Assembly (NCBI GenBank): GCA_000755425.1 | Contig: BBMT01000010.1 | Span: 62,001 to 126,000 of the forward strand | Origin: Vibrio maritimus | GTDB taxonomy: Bacteria; Pseudomonadota; Gammaproteobacteria; Enterobacterales; Vibrionaceae | Direction of reading: 5' to 3' | DNA length: 64,000 nucleotides | Shown here: positions 55,493 through 64,000 of the stretch, one piece after another | Layout of the letters: each line of letters opens with the position of its first letter | Position numbering within the stretch: position 1 is the first letter of the stretch | Made by a program: the position numbers and the translations under genes | Notes under the pieces: model-generated | The model's input: only the letters and a program-made list of their open reading frames with translations | Told to the model about the DNA's origin: nothing | The model's database searches: none

Positions 55493-57807
55493 ATGAATGT
55501 GAAACGCCTGACTCATTGGCTTTTAGCCGTCGCCACCTTCTCTTGCAGTGGAGTGTTGGCCGCACAGAACACAACACCAAAGGCAGAACATGCCGATGGG
55601 CGCCCAACCATTGGGGTGGTGCTTGCCGGTGGTGGCGCGAAAGGCGCCGCACACATTGGTGTCCTAAAAGCGTTAGAAGAGATGCAGATACCGGTGGATA
55701 TCATCACCGGTACCAGCATGGGTGCGTATGTCGGCGGCCTTTATGCCACCGGTATGAGTGCCGAAGAGATTGAAAGCTTTATTTATACGGTCGATTGGAA
55801 CAATGGCTACCGCGATCGAGTGAGTCGCAGTCAGCGTCGTATTCGCGACAAAGAAGCGGAAGACCGTTATCAGATCCGCACCGACATTGGCCTGCACTTT
55901 GGTTCCATTGAAGCACCTAAAGGGGTGGTTCAGGGACAAAATATGTTGCGTATCTTGCGTAAAACCACGGGTAACCTTCCACAGTTTGAATCCTTTGACG
56001 AGCTCGCCATTCCATATCGTTCAGTCGCGACTGACATCCTTAAACTTGAACCTGTGGTAATGGAAGATGGCTATCTGGTTGATGCATGATGGCGAGTATG
56101 TCCGTACCGGGTGCCTTACCACCTTATGAAGTGGATGGGTACCTGCTAGTCGATGGTGGCGTGACGAACAACATGCCAGTCGAGCTAGCCAAACAGATGG
56201 GTGCTGACATCATCATTGCGGTGGACATCAGCAGTGATTACAAAACTCGTGACGACTTCAATAGCTTCTTTGCTGTCGGTGAGCAATTGTCTAACTACTT
56301 GGTAAGACGTAGTACGGAAGAGCAGATGCAAGCACTAGAGGATGGTGATATCTACCTTCATCCTGGTGTTGGACAAATCGCGACGACGGACTTTTCCTCC
56401 ATGCCTCGTGCCTATGAACTTGGCTATCAAGTGGCGTATCAAAATGAGCAGCAGTTGCGTGCCTTATCGGTCAATGGTGCGCAATATCAGCACTATATTG
56501 ATGACAAGCAAGCGGCAAGACGTGAGTTGGTGTACGGCGACGAGAATGTGGTCGATAAAATCGTGATTAATAATCAAAGCCACTACAGCGATGAGTTGAT
56601 CACGACTCGTCTTGGCCTAACCGCGGGTGAAGCATTAGAGACCGATGAGATAGAGCAGCGCATCGAAGAATTGTATGCTCTCGATCGTTTTGAGCTGATA
56701 ACCTACCAGTACAAAGAGGTCGATGGCGAGACCAACTTGTTGGTGAATGTTAAAGAAAAATCCTGGGGTCCAAACTACATGGACTTTCGCTTTTATCTTG
56801 AGGAAGACTTTAACGCCAACAGTTTTTACTCTATTGGTGTGAGCACTAACTTTACTGATTTAAACGATCGTGGCGCTGAGCTGCGTGTGAATGCCGACTT
56901 TGGTACCGACAAGCGTGTTGAAGCCGAGCTCTATTCGCCATTTATGCTCAACCAAGATTTGTTCTGGTTAGCGGGAGTGAAGTACAGCAGTGATAAACGC
57001 AACGTACTTTGTGAGATCAACCCGGCAGGGGATGATTGTGTGAAACCGTCACTAGAGGGCAGTGCGGACTTTATCCCTGTTACTTATCGAGAATGGGAAG
57101 GTCAAGTAGCCGCTGGATACCAGCCTACACTATGGCAAGAGTTTAAATTTGGAGCACGATACACCACTGGAGAGTCGCTTGTGTCGCCTCTGCCGTCAGC
57201 GGGTCAATTCGACTTTGATCGCAAGGGCCTGTTTGTTAATTACCGCCTCGACACCCTCGATGACTTCGTGCTACCCACCAAAGGTTGGTATGTAAATCTG
57301 GAGTACTTACACTCTCATGATAGCGGAGACCAAAACATTAATACTGATGCATCGAGCTTTTCGGATTATGCCAAAGAAATCACGGTAGAAACGAAATATG
57401 CGCGCACGATTGGGCGCAATACCTTCGTTGGCTCTGTTGATGTGGGTATGATCTCTACCGAGAACGATTCTTTGCCAGTTAGTCCTCGAGAGCTGGGTGG
57501 GTTCTTAAACTTATCTGGTATTCCGCGCAACAGCTTGATTGGTCAGAACAAAGCGTATGGCAGCTTGGTCTACCGTTATCGCTGGTTTGATAATGACTTT
57601 GGTATGTTCCAGTCCCCGGTATATTTAGGTGCGTCTGCAGAATATGGTGGCGTTTGGACAGATGAGAACTTATCGGATGCTCCTCTATTTCTAGCTGGTT
57701 CATTGTTCGCGGGAATCGACTCACCAGTTGGGCCAATAATGCTTTCCTACGGGCAAGTGGAAACGGGACTGCGTTCGTTCTATCTGATTATTGGTTCCTC
57801 TTACTAA
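55493..57807 (+). CDS. Patatin-like phospholipase fused to an outer-membrane beta-barrel, PlpD-like (one apparent frameshift)
   Basis: The 771-residue product (after repair) has a signal peptide (ending VLAA-Q) and a patatin domain (about 38-300) with GGGAKG oxyanion loop, GTSMG nucleophile elbow (Ser) and DGG (Asp). A POTRA-like segment (about 360-430) leads into a C-terminal Omp85-type barrel (about 430-771) ending in SY. This is the type Vd autotransporter/PlpD layout. The frame breaks near 56085: one added base (for example GCC-ATG) gives LVDAMMASMSVPG. The lipase Ser and Asp lie on opposite sides of the break, supporting a single gene. Confidence 0.9.
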
Positions 57808-58144
57808 CGAAATGCCTGCAAAAGACTAGGGGTTACACCCAGGTCAAGCTATCACCGAAAGTGATACCGAACATAAATGCAAAAAATGAAGGGCCAATTT
57901 GACGCTAACACGTTGCGACTTTAGTCGGAAATCGTTGATTTTTACTCAAACTTGCAATGTTGGTCAAAATGGGAAGATTTTAATTTAACGTTAAATTTGG
58001 TATCCTTCGCCCCACAGTTTGGCCTCTCTGGCGCTGTTGATTCAATTAGTTGAAGACGACCAATGGCAAGGGAGAGCCAAGTTTCCAAGGATGTCCACTC
58101 CGAATTCTAATTATAAGGAGGGACCGCAATGAGAGGAAAAAGTC
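57808..58144 (+). promoter_or_regulatory. acnB promoter region and leader
   Basis: No gene is seen except a 7-codon ORF. A perfect 16-base palindrome AATTTAACGTTAAATT (57982-57997) lies directly before TATCCT (58001-58006), a possible -10. The TTAA-rich palindrome could bind a global regulator such as ArcA, but the match is loose. A textbook AAGGAGG at 58115-58121 serves the mini-ORF at 58129 rather than the acnB start itself. Confidence 0.45.
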
Positions 58145-58152
58145 GTGCTTGA
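58129..58152 (+). CDS. Seven-codon ORF overlapping the acnB start
   Basis: ATG AGA GGA AAA AGT CGT GCT TGA lies 7 bases after a consensus AAGGAGG and overlaps the acnB GTG by 8 bases in another frame. It could couple ribosome loading to acnB translation. If one A of the A5 run is spurious, the ATG at 58129 would instead be an upstream in-frame start for acnB. Confidence 0.3.
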   Translation: MRGKSRA

Positions 58153-60740
58153 AGCCTACCGTAAACACGTCGAAGAGCGTGCTGCCGAAGGAGTTGTTCC
58201 TAGACCCTTAGACGCTGAACAAGTTGCAGGACTTGTTGAATTACTAAAGAACCCGCCTCAAGGTGAAGAAGAGTTTATCCTCGATCTCCTAGAGAACCGT
58301 ATCCCACCAGGTGTTGATGAAGCTGCTTACGTTAAAGCCGGCTTTCTGACGGCCATTACCAAAGGTGAAGTGGAATCACCTTTAGTGAGCCGTGAAAAAG
58401 CAGCTGAACTGCTGGGTACGATGCAAGGCGGTTACAATATCGAATCTCTCGTGTCATTGCTTGATGATGCAGAGCTAGCCCCTATTGCTGTTAAAGCCCT
58501 TTCACACACGCTACTGATGTTTGATGCTTTCTACGATGTCGAAGAGAAAGCAAAAGCTGGCAATGCCTATGCGAAGCAGGTGCTAACGTCCTGGGCTGAA
58601 GCGGAATGGTTTCTATCGAAACCTGAACTTCAAGAGAAGATCACGCTGACCGTATTTAAGGTAACAGGTGAGACAAACACCGATGACCTATCACCAGCAC
58701 CTGATGCATGGTCACGTCCAGATATCCCTGTACACGCTTTGGCAATGCTTAAGAACGCTCGTGAAGGTATTGAACCGGATCAACAAGGCTCAATTGGTCC
58801 AATCAAACAGATCGAAGCGCTAAAAGAGAAAGGTCATCAGCTTGTGTACGTGGGTGATGTTGTTGGTACGGGTTCATCTCGTAAATCAGCGACTAACTCT
58901 GTGCTTTGGTTCATGGGTGATGATATCCCGAACGTTCCAAACAAACGTGCAGGCGGTTACGTACTTGGCGGTAAGATTGCCCCTATTTTCTTCAACACAA
59001 TGGAAGATGCAGGCGCGCTACCTATTGAAGTTGACGTGACTAAGCTGAATATGGGTGACGTGATTGACGTTTATCCTTACGAAGGCAAAGTCTGCGACCA
59101 CGCTTCTGGCGAAACGCTGGCTGAATTTGGTCTTAAAACAGACGTACTGATTGATGAAGTCCGTGCTGGTGGTCGTATTCCATTGATCATCGGTCGTGGT
59201 CTAACAGACAAAGCGCGTCAATCACTAGGTCTTGCGCCTTCTGAGGTATTCCGTCTTCCTGTTGCTGCAGAAGATACAGGCAAAGGTTACACACTTGCTC
59301 AGAAGATGGTGGGTAAAGCATGTGGCGTTGAAGGTATTCGTCCAGGCACATACTGTGAGCCTAAGATGACTACCGTGGGCTCTCAGGATACAACGGTCCT
59401 ATGACGCGTGATGAGCTCAAAGACCTTGCGTGTCTTGGCTTCTCTGCCGACCTTGTTATGCAGTCTTTCTGTCACACTTCAGCGTATCCAAAACCAGTTG
59501 ATGTGAACACGCACCATACATTGCCGGACTTCATTATGAACCGTGCAGGTGTGTCGCTTCGTCCAGGTGATGGTGTTATCCACTCATGGCTAAACCGTAT
59601 GCTACTGCCAGACACAGTAGGTACTGGTGGCGATTCACATACTCGTTTCCCACTAGGTATTTCTTTCCCAGCTGGTTCAGGTCTGGTTGCGTTTGCTGCG
59701 GCAACGGGCGTAATGCCATTGGATATGCCTGAATCAATCTTGGTGCGCTTTAAAGGTGAGATGCAGCCGGGTATCACGCTACGTGACCTTGTTCATGCCA
59801 TCCCTTACTACGCGATTCAGCAAGGTCTACTGACGGTTGAAAAAGCAGGTAAGATTAACGAGTTCTCAGGTCGTATCCTAGAGATTGAAGGTGTTGAGCA
59901 CCTAACAGTTGAGCAAGCGTTTGAGCTATCGGATGCATCCGCTGAACGTAGTGCAGCGGGTTGTACGGTTAAACTGTCTCAAGACTCTATTTCTGAGTAC
60001 TTAAACTCTAACATCACTATGCTTAAGTGGATGATCTCTGAAGGCTATGGCGACCGCCGTACCATCGAGCGTCGTATCACAGGCATGGAAGAGTGGTTAG
60101 CAAACCCAGAGCTAATGACGCTGACGGTGACGCTGAATACGCACACGTGATTGAAATCGACTTAGCTGACGTAACAGAGCCAATCCTATGTGCGCCAAAC
60201 GACCCTGATGACGCTCGTCTGCTATCTGACGTTCAAGGTACCGAAATCAATGAGGTATTCATTGGCTCATGTATGACTAACATCGGCCACTTCCGTGCAG
60301 CTGGTAAGCTTCTAGACAAGTACAACGGTCAGCTTGATACGCGTCTATGGGTTGCGCCACCAACGAAAATGGACCGTGACCAGCTAACAGAAGAAGGCTA
60401 CTACGGTATCTTCGGTCGGGCGGGTGTTCGTATCGAAACTCCGGGATGTTCGCTATGTATGGGTAACCAAGCTCGCGTAGCGGATGAAGCGACGGTCATG
60501 TCGACATCAACCCGTAACTTCCCGAACCGTTTAGGTACAGGTGCGAATGTATACCTAGCGTCTGCAGAGCTTTCTTCGGTAGGTGCGATTCTTGGTAAGA
60601 TCCCAACTAAGGAAGAATACCTAGAATACATGAAGCAGATTGACCCAACGGCAGCGGATACTTACCGTTACCTAAACTTCCATCGCATGGCAGAGTACAC
60701 GGAAAAAGCCGACACGGTGATTTTCCAAGAGCCAGCGTAA
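58145..60740 (+). CDS. acnB: Bifunctional aconitate hydratase 2 / 2-methylisocitrate dehydratase (two apparent frameshifts)
   Basis: AcnB is the main TCA-cycle aconitase and also acts in the methylcitrate cycle. The start is a GTG with GAGGA about 7 bases upstream (MLEAYRKHVEERAAEG). It has the N-terminal HEAT-like domain, a swivel domain (GDVVGTGSSRKSATNS) and the [4Fe-4S] cysteines in GSCMTNIGHF and GCSLCMGNQ. Breaks lie near 59395 (GGG read as GG; repair gives SQDTTGPMTRDELKDL) and 60118 (GG read as G; repair gives NPELMDADGDAEYAHV). After repair it is exactly 865 residues, the E. coli length. Confidence 0.96.
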
Positions 60741-60766
60741 TCTAGCTAGCAGTAAGCAATAAGCAG

Positions 60767-60798
60767 TAAAAAACCACGGTGATGACCGTGGTTTTTTG
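60767..60798. terminator. Bidirectional terminator between acnB and the sensor kinase
   Basis: Arms AAAAACCACGGT and ACCGTGGTTTTT flank GATG, with A- and T-runs for both strands. Confidence 0.9.
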
Positions 60799-60837
60799 TG
60801 ACTTGAGTAACTGGTTTAGGCTTGGACTTGCGCGTAG

Positions 60838-63800
60838 CTAGCTGGTGAGAAGGCGCTGCAGTTTATCGCGCAAACTAATGATGTAGTCACGCTCTGGTCC
60901 TTGTTTGTGGCAATGCTCTAGGATGTATTCCACTGAGCTTAGGACTGTGCGCCATCGTGGTGTTTTCGGCAGCGTTTCAAGGCGTAGGTACTTATCTAAT
61001 GTTCGGGTTTGAAGCGTGCTGCGGTCTAAGTAGACGCGCCACAATCCACTTTGTTCAGCGAAGGCGAACTTGCTTTGACCTGTGACACTTTCCCAGTAGG
61101 TTAGTGAAGTAGTCATCGTCTCGACAAGGATCTCGCGCATGATTTCCGGACGCGACTTTTCTTCACCTTCTGCCTTATCGGCTAGGCGAGTGAACTCGCC
61201 ACCGAGCTCTTTGAGCTCTTTAAGTTTGGCTTTATCGCCTTCAATTGCATAAGTAGATAGAGCATCGATGGCGGTTTCGAGGTTCTTCACTCGGCTAGCA
61301 TCGAGCGACATTCCTTGCTCAAAGATATAAATACTCTTCAGTCCAGAACCTTCAGGAAGCATTAGGATGTCGGCATTAATGTGTTGACGAACATCATCGA
61401 CGAAGGCATCAATTTCACCAAAGTAATGTTCCTGGTTTAGGTGAATGAATTTCGGCGCGATTAATTCTTCAATGCTGGCACGCTTGAGCTGCTCAACAGA
61501 GCGCTTAAACAGACGTCCGGCACTCTGGTTGGCAAACTGAACCTTAAGATCTTCTCGAATACACAATATGGCTTCAGGAGCATTATCGAGTTGTTCAATC
61601 AAGCGCCCTTGGGTTTCGAGCAAGCTAGCTTCGACCATGGCACGCTGCTTGAGCTCGTATTTCAGGTTTTGGTTTTCAGCGCGGCGCTCTTCAGCTTTAC
61701 TCGCCTGTAAGTGAGCTGCGATACGTGCGGCGAGTTCTGGCTTACTAAACGGTTTTGCCAAGTAGTCATTGGCACCCAGTTCAAAGCCGCGTACTCGGTC
61801 TTCTGGTTGGTTTAGTGCGGTGAGCATGATGATAGGCAGCGCTGCGTGGTCATAAGTTTCACGTACTGATTCACACACTTCAAAGCCGCTCATACCTGGC
61901 ATCATAATGTCGAGTAGCAAAAGCTCTGGCTTTTCTTTTTCAATCTGCTCTAGTGCTTCAATACCGTCTTTGGCTAGTCGTACTTGATAACCTTCGAGTC
62001 GCAAGAAGCTTTCGAGAATTCGTAGGTTAACGGGCTCATCGTCAGCAATGAGCAATACTGGACCATCAGGATTTTCAGGTAGTACTTCCTCTTCTTCTAG
62101 AGCAAGCTCTGCGGATTCAGAAACTTGAAAATGACTCATTGAACAGGCTTTTGATTGCGCCTCAATTTCTTGCTGGGTAGCCAGTGGCAGCGTAAAGCTG
62201 AACGTTGTGCCAACGTGTGGCTGACTGCTGACATACAGGGATCCACCCATGAGTTCGATAAGCTGTCGGCTAATCGAGAGGCCAAGCCCGGCACCTTGGC
62301 GGTAGTGGCCAGAGTCGTGTCCTGCTTGTACTAGTGGCTCAAAAATGTGTTCAAGCTGCTGAGCTGGGATACCTTGGCCGGTATCGACCACTTGAACGCG
62401 AATATGATCGCTCATGGCGGTCGCAGAAAGGACAATTTTGCCTTCGTTGGTATATTTAATCGCGTTGCCAAGCAAGTTGTAAAGCACCTGTTCAAGACGC
62501 TGCGGATCGGCAGAAATCAATGGCAGAGGTTCAAGAACTTGGTTGATGATGCGGATTTTTTTGTCGCCGAGTAGATGGTTAGAGAGCTCAATGACCAGTT
62601 GAGTTGTGCTGGTTAGGCTCAGAGCTTGGCGTTCGATATCAAGGCTACCATAGCGCATTTTGTGGTAATCGAGCAGATCATCAACCAAGCTTGCAAGACG
62701 TTGGCCACTGTTGACGATGATATCCAGCTGGTACTTGTGATTGGCGCCAATGGGGCCATTGGCACCCGAAATCATTGCTTCGGCAATGCCAATCATGCCA
62801 TGCAGTGGGGTACGCAGCTCATGCGATGTGGTAGCAAGAAATTCATCTTTGAGTTTGTCGGCCAGCTGTAACTCTTCGTTTTGTTTTTTGATGATCGCAA
62901 GGCTTTGTTCTAGCTCTTGGTTTTGACTTTTGATGAGTTCAATCTTGTCCTTGATTGAGCGGCGCATACGTTCAAAACTGAGTGCAAGGCGACCAATTTC
63001 ATCGGCGCGTTCCAAACTAATTATCGAAGGGTCAAGGTCGCCGCCAGATGCGCGCTCTGCAGCCCAAGTAAGCTTCAGTAGCGGTGATGTAATGAAGTTC
63101 GATAGGTAGTGTGATGCAATGACTACGACAACAATCGCGGTCAACATAGCGACCACAAATAAGGTTTCTAGCTGATTAACACTGGCAAATGCAATGGCCT
63201 CAGGCGTTTCTACAACCAATGCCCAATGGGTTGTGTTGAGCGCGATAGGCGCGAAGGCGGCGAAGTACTTTTCACCTAATGCACTTTGGTAGCGACTGAC
63301 ATCGGTGATGCCTGATAAGGCTTCGGAGATCACGGTATTACTATTAGCAATAGTCTCCTCGGTTAAGCCAAGAATCTTCGCCGAGTGGTCGCTTCCCACC
63401 AAGAGAACGTTGATGTCTTGAGGCGTTCCATCGGTAATCAGTTTAGTAATACCGCTAATTGGCAGTCGGAACATCGCGTAACTGTGTAAGTAACCTTGCT
63501 GGATGATTGGAGCGCCCACCCATGCATATTGCTTACCTTCATATTCGGCAAAGTCCGAGACGATGACAGGCGTGTATTCTTCGTTCTCTTTGCGTTTGAG
63601 CTTTACTTCCGATGCAAGGCGCGCGAACGTCTCGCCTAAGACGCGAGTCGAGTAGCTGCCGGTTTCGAGGTTAGTGCCGAAGTAATCGAATTTGTACACC
63701 GAGTAGGTCACGTTACCCGCTAAGTCGACCAAGATGATGTCATCGAAATCTGAGCGCTTTAAGTGCTCCATAAAGGCTCGGTGGTAACGTTTGTGTAGTA

Positions 63801-64000
63801 AGCGATAGCGTTCACTGCCGACGTAACTACTGGAGTCGGGGAGTATAGTGGTTTTCACTTGGTCACCGGAGCCAAGAATATAACGCTCTTGAGCATGTCG
63901 GCGGGCTTGCTCAATATCGTCGCCAAGGCTTTGGAATGCATTGACTAGACCGTAGAAACGACCGCCACTGGCAAAAGCAAGCTCGGAGCGAACAAAGCCC
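60838..64000 (-). CDS. Hybrid sensor histidine kinase with REC, PAS and an unassigned C-terminal domain (5' end outside window)
   Basis: The frame stays open past an internal GTG at 63858 to the window edge, so the start is not visible. Counting from that GTG: a periplasmic dCache-like sensor (1 to about 225), a membrane segment (about 230-252), HAMP (about 255-305), and the kinase core with phospho-His in SHELRTPLHG (about 347). Next come an ATPase with DTGQGIP and GAGLGLS (about 450-570), a receiver domain with Asp in LLLLDIMMPGMSG (about 625-745) and a PAS-like region (about 770-880). The last 125 or so residues match no output domain I know. No partner regulator gene is visible. Confidence 0.88.
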   Translation of the reverse strand, partial: GFVRSELAFASGGRFYGLVNAFQSLGDDIEQARRHAQERYILGSGDQVKTTILPDSSSYVGSERYRLLHKRYHRAFMEHLKRSDFDDIILVDLAGNVTYSVYKFDYFGTNLETGSYSTRVLGETFARLASEVKLKRKENEEYTPVIVSDFAEYEGKQYAWVGAPIIQQGYLHSYAMFRLPISGITKLITDGTPQDINVLLVGSDHSAKILGLTEETIANSNTVISEALSGITDVSRYQSALGEKYFAAFAPIALNTTHWALVVETPEAIAFASVNQLETLFVVAMLTAIVVVVIASHYLSNFITSPLLKLTWAAERASGGDLDPSIISLERADEIGRLALSFERMRRSIKDKIELIKSQNQELEQSLAIIKKQNEELQLADKLKDEFLATTSHELRTPLHGMIGIAEAMISGANGPIGANHKYQLDIIVNSGQRLASLVDDLLDYHKMRYGSLDIERQALSLTSTTQLVIELSNHLLGDKKIRIINQVLEPLPLISADPQRLEQVLYNLLGNAIKYTNEGKIVLSATAMSDHIRVQVVDTGQGIPAQQLEHIFEPLVQAGHDSGHYRQGAGLGLSISRQLIELMGGSLYVSSQPHVGTTFSFTLPLATQQEIEAQSKACSMSHFQVSESAELALEEEEVLPENPDGPVLLIADDEPVNLRILESFLRLEGYQVRLAKDGIEALEQIEKEKPELLLLDIMMPGMSGFEVCESVRETYDHAALPIIMLTALNQPEDRVRGFELGANDYLAKPFSKPELAARIAAHLQASKAEERRAENQNLKYELKQRAMVEASLLETQGRLIEQLDNAPEAILCIREDLKVQFANQSAGRLFKRSVEQLKRASIEELIAPKFIHLNQEHYFGEIDAFVDDVRQHINADILMLPEGSGLKSIYIFEQGMSLDASRVKNLETAIDALSTYAIEGDKAKLKELKELGGEFTRLADKAEGEEKSRPEIMREILVETMTTSLTYWESVTGQSKFAFAEQSGLWRVYLDRSTLQTRTLDKYLRLETLPKTPRWRTVLSSVEYILEHCHKQGPERDYIISLRDKLQRLLTS

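Noticed and set aside
1..64000. Programmed ribosomal frameshifting as the reason for the many broken frames
   Set aside because: The breaks lack slippery heptamers and pseudoknot-like context, affect unrelated genes, and are explained by a uniform missing G or C in short runs.
1..64000. Genome decay (pseudogenes) as the reason for broken frames
   Set aside because: Essential single-copy genes (rplM, ispF, ftsB, parC) are affected, with no accumulated substitutions or premature stops beyond the single break.
1..64000. CRISPR arrays, rRNA and tRNA genes
   Set aside because: No regularly spaced repeats and no rRNA or tRNA-like sequence were recognised by reading; a tRNAscan or Infernal run would be needed to exclude small RNA genes.

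Overview
The window is a stretch of a Vibrio (Vibrionaceae) main chromosome. The basis is classic gammaproteobacterial/Vibrio synteny seen directly: parC; degQ-degS; zapG/zapE; rplM-rpsI; petABC; sspAB; ftsB-ispD-ispF-truD-surE-pcm-nlpD-rpoS; pit with its PhoU-like partner; sfsA-dksA-gluQRS-pcnB-folK-panB-panC; hrpB-mrcB; acnB. No rRNA, tRNA, CRISPR array, transposase or integrase was recognised.

Layout. 1-11.1 kb is housekeeping: topoisomerase IV, periplasmic proteases, ribosomal proteins L13/S9, the cytochrome bc1 complex and the SspA/SspB pair. 11.1-13.9 kb holds a GntR regulator, pyruvate kinase and two unlisted 43-residue ORFs. 14.3-25.4 kb is the accessory heart of the window. It is an arsenic-resistance region (an ArsC-ArsR fusion; ArsR, GAPDH, a CX5R phosphatase and ArsJ; then a second ArsR with an ACR3 pump) into which a sugar PTS cluster is nested (AlsE/RpiB-like enzymes divergent from EIIBC, a GH32 hydrolase and an RpiR regulator). 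25.4-31.5 kb has a diguanylate cyclase, an OlsF-like ornithine-lipid synthase, a TonB-dependent siderophore receptor and a PilZ protein. 31.6-64 kb returns to core genes, with a K+ channel, a chemotaxis receptor, a CYTH-CHAD triphosphatase, a patatin/outer-membrane-barrel protein and, running off the right edge, a large hybrid sensor kinase.

In the arsenic region, arsenate can be reduced by the fusion protein and the arsenite exported by ACR3. Alternatively GAPDH can convert arsenate to 1-arseno-3-phosphoglycerate for ArsJ export. The phosphatase between GAPDH and arsJ has no established role.

Data quality. At about 20 genes, many essential (rplM, parC, ispF, ftsB, acnB), the reading frame breaks once or twice. 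Almost every break is repaired by restoring one G or C to a GG/CC(C) run. After repair rplM, ispF and acnB return exactly to the usual family lengths (142, 159 and 865 residues). I therefore read these as sequence errors, annotate each gene at its full extent, and state the break. truD is different: it also seems to lack an internal segment.
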